Part shown: piece after piece, positions 27,680 to 35,143 of the stretch
Layout of the letters: each line of letters opens with the position of its first letter
Numbering within the stretch: position 1 is the first letter of the stretch
Assembly: GCA_021324615.1 (NCBI GenBank)
Contig: JAJPIT010000113.1
Location: forward strand, 1-64,000
Source of the DNA: Terriglobia bacterium
Lineage (GTDB): Bacteria; Acidobacteriota; Terriglobia; Bryobacterales; Bryobacteraceae
Direction: 5' to 3'
DNA: 64,000 nt
Notes under the pieces: model-generated
Seen by the model: the letters and a program-made list of their open reading frames with translations, nothing else
The model's database searches: none
Told to the model about the DNA's origin: nothing
Made by a program: the position numbers and the translations under genes

Positions 27680-28855
27680 ATGCTCGCCACCGAAAAACGT
27701 CCGGCGCCGCTGCCGTTGACCTGCCTTAGCGAAGAAGAAAAGATGTTCCAGTCGAGCGTTCGCAAGTTCGCGCGCGAGCGCCTGGCGCCGTACGTCCGCG
27801 AAATGGACGAAGCCGGCGTCTTTCGCAAGGATCTTCTCAAGGAATTTTTCGACCTCGGCCTGATGGCGATCGACGTTCCGGAACAGTACGAAGGCCAGGG
27901 CGGATATTTTTTCCAGTCGATTCTGGCGATTGAAGAGTTGGCCAAGGTCGACCCCTCGGCGGCCGTGATCGTCGACGTGCAGAACACGCTGTTCAACAAC
28001 GCGATCCAGCGCTGGGCAAGCGAGGAACAGAAACGGAAATATTTCCCGCGGCTGGCGAAAGATACGGTGGCCAGCTACGCGTTATCGGAGGCCGGCTCGG
28101 GCTCGGACGCCTTCGCCATGGCTACGCGCGCCGTGGATGCGGGCGATCACTTCCGCATCACCGGCCGCAAGCTTTGGATCACCAACGCCGCCGAAGCCGG
28201 ACTTTTTCTGCTGTTCGCCAACGCCAATCCGGAGGCGGGCTATAAGGGAATCACCGCGTTCCTGATCGAACGCGAATTTCCGGGATTTAAGGTCGGCAAG
28301 AAGGAGGACAAGCTCGGGATTCGCTCCTCGTCCACCTGTGAGCTGATTCTGGACGACTGCCGCGTGCCCAAGGCCAACGTCGTCGGCGAGATCGGCAAAG
28401 GCTACAAGATCGCGATCGAAACCTTAAATGAAGGCCGCATTGGAATCGGCGCGCAGATGGTCGGGCTGGCGCAGGGCGCGCTCGATCACGCCTTGCAGTA
28501 TTCCAAGCAGCGGAAGCAGTTCGGCAAACCGATCAGCGAGTTTCAGGGCGTGCAGTTCGATCTGGCGGAGATGGCGGTGGAAGTGGAAGCCGCGCGGCTG
28601 ATGGTCTATAACGCGGCGCGCCTGCGCGATGCCGGGATGCCCTTCGTCACCGAGGCCGCGATGTGCAAATACTTCGCCTCGCAGGTGGCCGAGCGGACCG
28701 CTTCGCGCGCCGTCGAAGTGCTCGGCGGAGTCGGCTTTACCAAGGATTATCCGGTGGAAAAACTCTATCGCGACGCGAAAATCGGCCGGATTTACGAAGG
28801 CACCAGCAACATGCAACGTGTCACGATCGCCAAGCAGATGTTGAAGGATGGATGA
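27680..28855 (+). CDS. Acyl-CoA dehydrogenase
   Basis: 391 aa with AAGGA 4-8 bases upstream and a TACAAT -10 at 27665-27670. It has the three-domain acyl-CoA dehydrogenase fold: an N-terminal helical domain, the FAD signature ALSEAGSGSDAFAM (~133-147), KLWITNAAEAG, and the C-terminal RKQFGKPISEFQGVQF. Catalytic Glu373 is in IYEGTSNMQ, the position used by short- and branched-chain enzymes. It is likely a short/branched-chain dehydrogenase, consistent with propionate metabolism through the mutase at 3255. Confidence 0.92.
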   Translation: MLATEKRPAPLPLTCLSEEEKMFQSSVRKFARERLAPYVREMDEAGVFRKDLLKEFFDLGLMAIDVPEQYEGQGGYFFQSILAIEELAKVDPSAAVIVDVQNTLFNNAIQRWASEEQKRKYFPRLAKDTVASYALSEAGSGSDAFAMATRAVDAGDHFRITGRKLWITNAAEAGLFLLFANANPEAGYKGITAFLIEREFPGFKVGKKEDKLGIRSSSTCELILDDCRVPKANVVGEIGKGYKIAIETLNEGRIGIGAQMVGLAQGALDHALQYSKQRKQFGKPISEFQGVQFDLAEMAVEVEAARLMVYNAARLRDAGMPFVTEAAMCKYFASQVAERTASRAVEVLGGVGFTKDYPVEKLYRDAKIGRIYEGTSNMQRVTIAKQMLKDG

Positions 28856-28910
28856 GCAGATGTCCGGAAACCGCGTGTAAGCCGGGCTCGTCCGCAGTAT
28901 AGGAGTTGGT

Positions 28911-29687
28911 ATGCGCGCTCTTTCGCTCGCCCTGATGCTGGCCGGCGCGGTCTTCGCCGCCGATAAGAAGTGGGACCTCACGCAGGCCCAGATCGACGAT
29001 ATTATCCAGAAGTTTGCCGCCAAGGAGTCGGCCTTCGCCAAGGCGCGCGATAACTACACCTACCGCCAGACCGCGCGCATCCAGGAAGCCGATGAGAACG
29101 GCGTCCCGGGCGGCCAGTGGGAGGAGGTGACCGACGTCACCTTTACGCCCAGCGGAGAGCGCACCGAGCACGTCGTCCGCGCCCCGGTGGCGACGCTGCG
29201 GCTCATCGTCATGGACCCCGGCGACATCGAGGATATGCGCCACACCCAGCCGTTCGTGCTCACCACCGAGGAGTTGCCCAATTATTGGGTCCGCTACCTC
29301 GGCCATCAGCAGGTGGACGAAATCGGCTGCTACGTTTTCGCGGTGAAGCCCAAGAAGATGGAGCCGAACAAGCGCTACTTCTCGGGCGAGGTTTGGGTGG
29401 ACGACCAGGATTTGCAGATTGTAAAGTCCTACGGCCGCGGCGTCGGGCTGCAAAAACGCGGCGAGGATCATCAGTATCCGAAGTTTGAGACCTACCGCGA
29501 GCAGATCGACGGAAAATACTGGTTCCCCACCTATACGATCGCCAACGACACGCTGCACTTTAAAGACAACGACGTCCGCATCAAGCAGACCATCCGCTAC
29601 GAGGATTACAAGCAGTTCAAATCGGAGGTGAAGATCACCTACGGCGACGAAGCGGATACAAAGAAGGACGAGAAGAAAAAACAGTAG
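28911..29687 (+). CDS. Secreted protein, LolA/outer-membrane-lipoprotein-sorting-like
   Basis: 258 aa, ATG with AGGAG upstream. A signal peptide (MRALSLALMLAGAVFA) precedes a soluble domain with antiparallel-strand character (DNYTYRQTARIQEAD, YFSGEVWVDDQDLQIVKSYGRG, KYWFPTYTIAND) and a Lys-rich C terminus. The strand-turn pattern resembles LolA/LppX-like outer-membrane sorting proteins common in acidobacteria; the resemblance is general and the role unknown. Confidence 0.65.
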   Translation: MRALSLALMLAGAVFAADKKWDLTQAQIDDIIQKFAAKESAFAKARDNYTYRQTARIQEADENGVPGGQWEEVTDVTFTPSGERTEHVVRAPVATLRLIVMDPGDIEDMRHTQPFVLTTEELPNYWVRYLGHQQVDEIGCYVFAVKPKKMEPNKRYFSGEVWVDDQDLQIVKSYGRGVGLQKRGEDHQYPKFETYREQIDGKYWFPTYTIANDTLHFKDNDVRIKQTIRYEDYKQFKSEVKITYGDEADTKKDEKKKQ

Positions 29688-29765
29688 TACCCGCCGCGCC
29701 GCCGCTCAGCGAAATACCCTAAACCCGGCCGCGGTTTCCGCCGATCTGATCATCGTAACCTTGTC

Positions 29766-30890
29766 ATGGCCACGGCGGCGGATTCGCGGGAGAAGGATCT
29801 GGAGCAGCTCAAGGCGCTCTTCCTGGCCAGCCTCAACCACGAAATTCGGACGCCGTTGAGCGGGATTCTCGGCATGGCCGATCTGCTGCTCGAAACACGC
29901 CTGGATGAGGAACAGCGCGAATACGTACAGGCGGCCCGGCTCTGCGCCGAAAACCTGTTCGAAATTTTGAACGCGGCGCTCGAATATTCGGCGCTCGAAG
30001 CCGGCCGCGTTTCCCTCGATGAGAGCGAATTCAGTTTAAAGGAAGCGCTCGAAGCCGCGCTGGCCCAGCATGAGCCGCGGGCCCGGGCCAAGGGGATCCG
30101 CGTAATCTCGACTCTGGCGGCGAACCTGCCCGAAGTGATCCTCGGCGACGCCCCCCGGCTGCGCGAGCTGGTGAGCCATCTGCTCTCCAATGCCGTGAAG
30201 TTCACGCATCGCGGCTCGGTGGAGCTGCGCGCCTTTCCCGACTCGCCCAACACGCTGGTGATTGAGGTGGCCGACACCGGAATTGGAATTCCACCCGATC
30301 GCGTGAGCCTGATCTTCGACTCGTTTCGCCAGGTGGAAAGCGGCCTGGCGCGCCGCTATCCGGGACTCGGCCTGGGTCTGTGCGTGGTGCGCAAGCTGGT
30401 TTCGCTGATGAACGGATCCATCGAGGTGCGGAGTGTGCTGGAGGAAGGCTCGACGTTCACCGTGCGGCTGCCGCTGCGCCTGCCCGAGCCCCCCGCCGAA
30501 GCGCCGGCGGCCGGGGCCAGCCCGCGGATTCTGGCGGTGGACGATAATCCGGTCAGCATGACCGTCCTTCGCCACACGCTGGAGCGCCGGCGGCTTGGCG
30601 TGGACTGCGCGGCCTCCGCCGCAGAAGCCCTGGCGGCGGCGGCCCGGCGCCGCTACGATCTGGTGCTGATGGATCTGCACATGCCCGGCATGGATGGACT
30701 CCAGGCGACGGCCGCCCTGCGGCGCCTGCCCGGCTACGAATCGGTCCCGATCCTCGCGCTGACCGCCAACTCCGACGACGAGGTCCGGCGGCGCTGCCGC
30801 GAAGCGGGCATGCAGGCCTTCCTGGTCAAGCCGGTGGTACCGAACGATCTGCTCGCGGCCGTCGGGCGCTTTTTGAAGAACGCGACGTAA
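29766..30890 (+). CDS. Hybrid histidine kinase without a sensor domain
   Basis: 374 aa and soluble. HisKA begins almost at the N terminus ([23 protein letters not shown], His25). The HATPase domain follows (N box [17 protein letters not shown]1 [12 protein letters not shown]2 [15 protein letters not shown]). A receiver domain occupies ~255-372, with phospho-acceptor Asp303 in [10 protein letters not shown] and the ALTANSDD / LVKPV signals. No PAS, GAF or membrane segment is present, so the input must come from a partner or from the receiver itself. Confidence 0.9.
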   Translation: MATAADSREKDLEQLKALFLASLNHEIRTPLSGILGMADLLLETRLDEEQREYVQAARLCAENLFEILNAALEYSALEAGRVSLDESEFSLKEALEAALAQHEPRARAKGIRVISTLAANLPEVILGDAPRLRELVSHLLSNAVKFTHRGSVELRAFPDSPNTLVIEVADTGIGIPPDRVSLIFDSFRQVESGLARRYPGLGLGLCVVRKLVSLMNGSIEVRSVLEEGSTFTVRLPLRLPEPPAEAPAAGASPRILAVDDNPVSMTVLRHTLERRRLGVDCAASAAEALAAAARRRYDLVLMDLHMPGMDGLQATAALRRLPGYESVPILALTANSDDEVRRRCREAGMQAFLVKPVVPNDLLAAVGRFLKNAT

Positions 30891-30896
30891 AAAACT

Positions 30897-31343
30897 TCAG
30901 CCGGCGATCCGGATCAGCCGCGCCGCCATCTTCTTCCGCGCGCCGCCCGCCAGCAGGTCCTCTAGGGTATAGCGGTTCAGCGCCGCAAGCAGTGCCGCCA
31001 GAGCTTCCTCAAGCACCGGCCGGAGGGTGCAAACCGGCGTCAGAACGCAGCGATTGGAGGCGCGATTGAAACACTCCGCCAGCCGCATCTGGGGCTCGGC
31101 GTCGCGCACCACGTCGCCTAAGCGGATCAATCCGGGAGGCCTGGCCAGCGCGATCCCGCCGCCGCGACCCGGCGTCGCCGCCAGATATCCGTGCTCGGCG
31201 AGCGTTTTGACGACGCGCACCAGATGGTGTTTGGAAATGCGGTAGGCCGAGCTGATCTCCCGCGTGGACGACGGGTTCCCCTGGCGCGCCCCGAGATACA
31301 GCAGCACGCGCAGCGCATATTCGGAATGAAGCGTGAGCTGCAT
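30897..31343 (-). CDS. nsrR: Rrf2-family NsrR-like transcriptional regulator
   Basis: 148 aa from ATG 31343 (a start 9 bases upstream is possible). MQLTLHSEYALRVLLYLGAR and the winged-helix segment SSAYRISKHHLVRVVKTLAEHGYLAATPGRGGGIALA are Rrf2-type. Cysteines at 91, 99 and 105 (CF, RCV, VCTL) correspond to the Fe-S cluster ligands of NsrR. Position 8, Asp in characterised NsrR, is Glu here. NsrR represses nitrosative-stress genes until NO destroys its cluster. The start overlaps the upstream gene by TAATG, and a consensus-like NsrR operator precedes that gene. Confidence 0.83.
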   Translation of the reverse strand: MQLTLHSEYALRVLLYLGARQGNPSSTREISSAYRISKHHLVRVVKTLAEHGYLAATPGRGGGIALARPPGLIRLGDVVRDAEPQMRLAECFNRASNRCVLTPVCTLRPVLEEALAALLAALNRYTLEDLLAGGARKKMAARLIRIAG

Positions 31344-32605
31344 TATTTCCAATAGGCCGGCAGATCGTGTTTGGTGTCGCGGACGATTTCAATGATGGCG
31401 CGCCGGTCCTCGGCGGAGATGCGCGACGGCGTTTTGCCCGTCAGCGCGTCATACAGCCCCTGATAGACGCTTTCTTTGGCCAGGGGCGGAAGCGCGTCGA
31501 AAAGGCCGCTGTAGATCATATAGCTCAACGGATAACGGAACATGCGCGTGCGCAGATCGAAGTCGCGCAGGGAGCGGCCCTGCTTATCGCGCGGGCCGCG
31601 CTGCGGAAAGGTTTTGGTGAACGTCGAGACGCCCTCCACCGGATCGTACATCTTGGCCTCGTTCTCAAAAAGCATGTAGCTCACCAGTTGGTCCGTGATC
31701 ATTTTCAGGCGATTCTGTTTGAACTCCCCGGTCTTGCCGTCGTGCTCGGCGATTCTGGTTTCCCATTGCAGCCGGATAAGCAGATTGTTGACCCGCGTCT
31801 GATGCTCGATGGTCATCAGCGCGACGATGTCGCTGGTCGGCTGGGGATATTGCGAAAGATCGAAGCGCCCGCGCAGGCTGGTCAGGTTCTGGGTGTCGCG
31901 GTATTCGAGCACGCTCGGCTGATCGGCGCGCGGCGCCACCGCATTGGCGCGCGACTGCATCTGGCCCGCCGTGCCCGTTACGTACCATCCGCCCCAGCGG
32001 TCGTCGAAGGGCGTGCGGCTATCCACCATCAGGGCCTGAGCCGCGAAACGCGGCGCGCCGTCCGGCCCGGGTATCACGGAGGTGATCTCCAGCCCCGGAA
32101 CGTTCAACGTGCCCGGGATCATGTGGCACTGCATGCATTCCATCGTCCGGCGCAGGAACTGCGGCCTGGCCGTCTTTTCCCGCTCCAGGGTGTAGAATTC
32201 GAGGCCTTGCTGGGGATCGGTGGCGATCACTTCCATCACGTCGCCCTCGGGCACGTATCCCACCGCGGCATCGTCGCTGAAATAAAGGGCCCGCGGCGAT
32301 TTGGGCGAGATTTTCGGCCCCTGAAAACTGGTTTTGGAAAATACCAGCATCTGCGAATCGGGGTTGATGCCGAGGTGCTTTAACAGGCTCGGCAGATATC
32401 CGAACCGCGCATCGTAGTCGAGCTTGGTTTTGCCCTGATCGATCTCCGCCTGCAAGCGCGTGACGGCGTCCTCCGGCGCGCGCTTTTCGTATTGAATCGC
32501 CGGATGATCGAAAGGCAAATAGGGAAAATCGAACGCGTCGTCGTGCGCCGCCGCTCCGGCGCAAGCGGCGAAAAAAGCGGCGCAGGCCAGCCACTTAAGT
32601 TGCAT
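31343..32605 (-). CDS. Exported mono-heme c-type protein of unknown family
   Basis: 420 aa with a signal peptide (MQLKWLACAAFFAACAGAAA). One CxxCH heme-attachment motif, CMQCH at 157-161, lies in the middle of the chain, not in a normal cytochrome c domain. Conserved-looking surroundings are IPGTLNVPGLEITSVIPG and DDRWGGWYVTGTAG. No further Cys pair is obvious. It is probably periplasmic. The nsrR-like gene starts on its stop codon and an NsrR-type site overlaps its start codon, suggesting an NO-related function. The biochemical role is not known to me. Confidence 0.75.
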   Translation of the reverse strand: MQLKWLACAAFFAACAGAAAHDDAFDFPYLPFDHPAIQYEKRAPEDAVTRLQAEIDQGKTKLDYDARFGYLPSLLKHLGINPDSQMLVFSKTSFQGPKISPKSPRALYFSDDAAVGYVPEGDVMEVIATDPQQGLEFYTLEREKTARPQFLRRTMECMQCHMIPGTLNVPGLEITSVIPGPDGAPRFAAQALMVDSRTPFDDRWGGWYVTGTAGQMQSRANAVAPRADQPSVLEYRDTQNLTSLRGRFDLSQYPQPTSDIVALMTIEHQTRVNNLLIRLQWETRIAEHDGKTGEFKQNRLKMITDQLVSYMLFENEAKMYDPVEGVSTFTKTFPQRGPRDKQGRSLRDFDLRTRMFRYPLSYMIYSGLFDALPPLAKESVYQGLYDALTGKTPSRISAEDRRAIIEIVRDTKHDLPAYWK

Positions 32606-32619
32606 CTTAAATGCATCTT
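32597..32619 (-). promoter_or_regulatory. NsrR-type operator over the promoter and start of the heme-protein gene
   Basis: On the + strand the right half is AAATGCATCTT (32609-32619), identical to the 11-base NsrR half-site, and the left half AAGTTGCATCT (32597-32607) matches AAGATGCATTT at 9 of 11 positions, with the usual one-base spacer. On the minus strand it overlaps an extended -10, TGATAAGAT (32615-32623), and the ATG at 32605, so transcripts would have almost no leader. This predicts autorepression of the heme protein-nsrR pair. Confidence 0.72.
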
Positions 32620-32666
32620 ATCACCATCGCGGCGCGAGCGGGGGCGGCGATTCGCGACAATGAGAC

Positions 32667-33941
32667 TTGATCGAGATCAGCGACGCATCAACGTTTCGCG
32701 GCTGCGCGGACCAGCTTTTTACCCCCCGCGATGAAGAGGAGCTTCTGCGCGTCTTATCGCGCGGCGGGCCGGTGACGATCCTGGGCGCGCTTACCGGCGT
32801 CACCGGCGGCGCGGTGCCGCTTTCCGGCTCCGCCATTTCGATGACCCGGATGAATCGCATCGAAATTCAGCCGGGCCGCGCGATTGTCGGACCCGGGGCC
32901 CTACTGCGCGACGTACAGGACGCCGCCGCCCGCTCCAGCCAGTTTTATGCGCCGGACCCCACCGAAAACACCTCTTCGATTGGCGGAAACATCGCGTGCA
33001 ACGCGAGCGGATCGCGAAGTTATCGGTTCGGCGCGACTCGCGATCATGTCGCCGCGCTCCGCGTCGCGCTGCCCGACGGCCGGCTGATCGAGGTGCGCCG
33101 CGGCCAGCCCGTCGATTTCGGCGTGCCCGCGATTCGCCTTCCGCGCACGACTAAGTTTTCGGCCGGATATCGCCTGTCGCCGGGCATGGATTGGATCGAT
33201 CTGTTCACCGGCAGCGAGGGCACCCTCGGCGTCATCACCCAGGCGGAACTTCGCTTGTTGCCCGCGCCCGGCGAATTAACCGGCGGCGTGATTTTCTTTC
33301 CATCGGAAGGCGCCGCGCTCGATGCCGTCGAGCGTTGGCGCGGCGCGCCGGAGCTGCGCATGATCGAATACTTCGACGCCGCGTCGCTGCGCATGATGGA
33401 CGTCAACCACAAGGCGGCGCTGATGATCGAGTTCGAGGGCGATTGCAATCTTGATTTCAGCGGCGCTCTCGAAGCCGAGTCGTGGTTCGCGATTTCGGCC
33501 GCCGATCGCGAGCGGCTGCGGCAGTTCCGCCACACGCTGCCGGAGCGGGTGAATGCACGCATCCGCCGCACGGGATTTTTGAAGCTGAGCACCGATTACG
33601 CGGTGCCGATCGAAAAAAACCGCGAGATGATCGCGATTTACCGCAAAATGATCGATCTCGATTATGTTCTGTTCGGCCACATCGGCGACGCGCACCTGCA
33701 CATCAACACCTTTTCCTCCTCGGCGGCCGAGTTCGAACGCGCCAAAGCATTGATGACGGAGCTGGCTCGCGCGGCGGTCGATTTGGGCGGCACGGTCGGC
33801 GCCGAGCATGGCCTCGGGAAACGGAAGGCGGGACTCCTTGCGGTGCAATACTCCGAAGACGAGATCGCAGCCATGCGCGCCGTCAAGCGGCGGTTCGATC
33901 CGGAGTGGAGACTGGGCGTTGGGACGTTATTTGATCCGTAA
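32667..33941 (+). CDS. FAD-linked oxidase (GlcD/D-lactate dehydrogenase family)
   Basis: 424 aa with a TTG start and no clear ribosome site. The FAD_binding_4 domain is at ~20-200 (TILGALTGVTGGAVPLSGS, PTENTSSIGGNIACNASG, GATRDHVAALRVALPDG, FTGSEGTLGVITQAEL). A C-terminal FAD-oxidase domain holds FGHIGDAHLHIN and GTVGAEHGLGKRK, the metal and substrate residues of 2-hydroxyacid oxidases. It probably oxidises glycolate or D-lactate; no GlcE or GlcF subunit genes adjoin. It is divergent from the heme-protein gene. Confidence 0.88.
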   Translation: MIEISDASTFRGCADQLFTPRDEEELLRVLSRGGPVTILGALTGVTGGAVPLSGSAISMTRMNRIEIQPGRAIVGPGALLRDVQDAAARSSQFYAPDPTENTSSIGGNIACNASGSRSYRFGATRDHVAALRVALPDGRLIEVRRGQPVDFGVPAIRLPRTTKFSAGYRLSPGMDWIDLFTGSEGTLGVITQAELRLLPAPGELTGGVIFFPSEGAALDAVERWRGAPELRMIEYFDAASLRMMDVNHKAALMIEFEGDCNLDFSGALEAESWFAISAADRERLRQFRHTLPERVNARIRRTGFLKLSTDYAVPIEKNREMIAIYRKMIDLDYVLFGHIGDAHLHINTFSSSAAEFERAKALMTELARAAVDLGGTVGAEHGLGKRKAGLLAVQYSEDEIAAMRAVKRRFDPEWRLGVGTLFDP

Positions 33942-33966
33942 CCGTTAGCTTTTCGGCATATCCCTT

Positions 33967-34008
33967 CCCGCCCGGCCGGAGCCCTTTGGATAACCGGCGG
34001 GCATTTTC
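33967..34008 (+). terminator. Possible terminator after the FAD-oxidase gene
   Basis: CCCGCCCGG (33967-33975) pairs with CCGGCGGG (33994-34001), with one bulge, and is followed by only a short ATTTTC. This is weak but lies 26 bases past the stop. Confidence 0.35.
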
Positions 34009-34111
34009 TGCGTCTCACTTGATGGAAACCGGTTCTTTCCGTGCGCCGGCGGCAAATCGGCGCGACCGGGTTGACGTTTCGTCATCCAAATGGAGAAGGC
34101 TCGCGTTCGGC

Positions 34112-34117
34112 TATAAT
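34112..34117 (+). promoter_or_regulatory. -10 element ahead of the ispH-hopanoid operon
   Basis: A perfect TATAAT 17 bases before the ispH ATG. No good -35 is found at the usual spacing, and the TTGACG at 34071 is too far upstream. A short ~11-base leader is implied. Confidence 0.4.
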
Positions 34118-34134
34118 GTAAGTTCCTGCCCAAC

Positions 34135-35106
34135 ATGACAGATACGCCCAGCAAGAAGATTATCCTGTTGACGCCACGGGGGTTCTGCGCTGGCGTGGTG
34201 CGCGCGATCGATGTGGTGAAGATCGCGCTCAATCTCTATGGCGCTCCCATCTACGTGCGCAAGGAGATCGTTCATAACCGCCACGTGGTGGACGAATTAC
34301 GCGGCGCCGGAGCCATTTTTGTCGAGGAGCTGGACGAGGTTCCCGAAGGCGCGCGGGTGATTTTCAGCGCCCACGGCGTGTCGCCGGCGGTGCGCGCTCA
34401 GGCCAAGCAGCGGCGGCTGCAAGTGATCGACGCCACCTGCCCGCTGGTCACCAAGGTTCATCTGGAGGCGGTCAAATTCGCCAAAAAGGGCTACACGATC
34501 GTTCTGATCGGGCATAAGGACCACGACGAGGTCATCGGCACGCTGGGCGAGGCGCCGGAGTCGACCGTACTGGTATCGACCGTGGAGGACGTCGATCGCC
34601 TGGAGGTCCGCGATCCCACGCGCGTTTCTTTTATCACGCAGACGACGCTCAGTTTGGATGAAACCAAAGACATCGTCGACCGGCTCCGGCAGCGATTTCC
34701 GGAGATCCAGGGACCGGCCGCCCAGGATATTTGCTACGCCACCGAGAACCGCCAGCTTGCGGTAAAGGCGGTGGTTCCGTTGTGCGAGGTGTTGCTGGTG
34801 GTCGGCTCCCAAAACAGCTCCAATTCGCGGCGGCTGGTGGAGGTTTGCGAGAAAACCGGCGTACCCGCCTATTTGATCGATGATTTGCGCGAGGTCCGGC
34901 CGGAGTGGCTGGACGGGGTGCGGACGGTCGCGGTCACCGCGGGAGCTTCCGCGCCGGAGAATCTGGTTCAGGAACTGATCGGGTCGCTCAAGGAGCGCGG
35001 CTTCAGCGAGTTGGAAGAGATGGAAATCAAGGAAGAAGACGTCAGATTCCATCTTCCGTCGGAACTGGCCAAGACGGTGCAACTGCAAGCCGCGCCGCGT
35101 CTATGA
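34135..35106 (+). CDS. ispH: 4-hydroxy-3-methylbut-2-enyl diphosphate reductase
   Basis: 323 aa. The three Fe-S cysteines are Cys18 (PRGFCAGV), Cys102 (DATCPLV) and Cys200 (DICYATENRQ), with the proton-relay TENRQ and the VGSQNSSNS and TAGASAPENLV substrate loops. It reduces HMBPP to IPP and DMAPP, the last MEP-pathway step. It stands at the head of the hopanoid operon 37 bases before shc, directly coupling precursor supply to triterpenoid synthesis. Confidence 0.96.
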   Translation: MTDTPSKKIILLTPRGFCAGVVRAIDVVKIALNLYGAPIYVRKEIVHNRHVVDELRGAGAIFVEELDEVPEGARVIFSAHGVSPAVRAQAKQRRLQVIDATCPLVTKVHLEAVKFAKKGYTIVLIGHKDHDEVIGTLGEAPESTVLVSTVEDVDRLEVRDPTRVSFITQTTLSLDETKDIVDRLRQRFPEIQGPAAQDICYATENRQLAVKAVVPLCEVLLVVGSQNSSNSRRLVEVCEKTGVPAYLIDDLREVRPEWLDGVRTVAVTAGASAPENLVQELIGSLKERGFSELEEMEIKEEDVRFHLPSELAKTVQLQAAPRL

Positions 35107-35143
35107 GGATGCAGAGGGCGGCGCGCGCCGCGGCGGGACGTTT

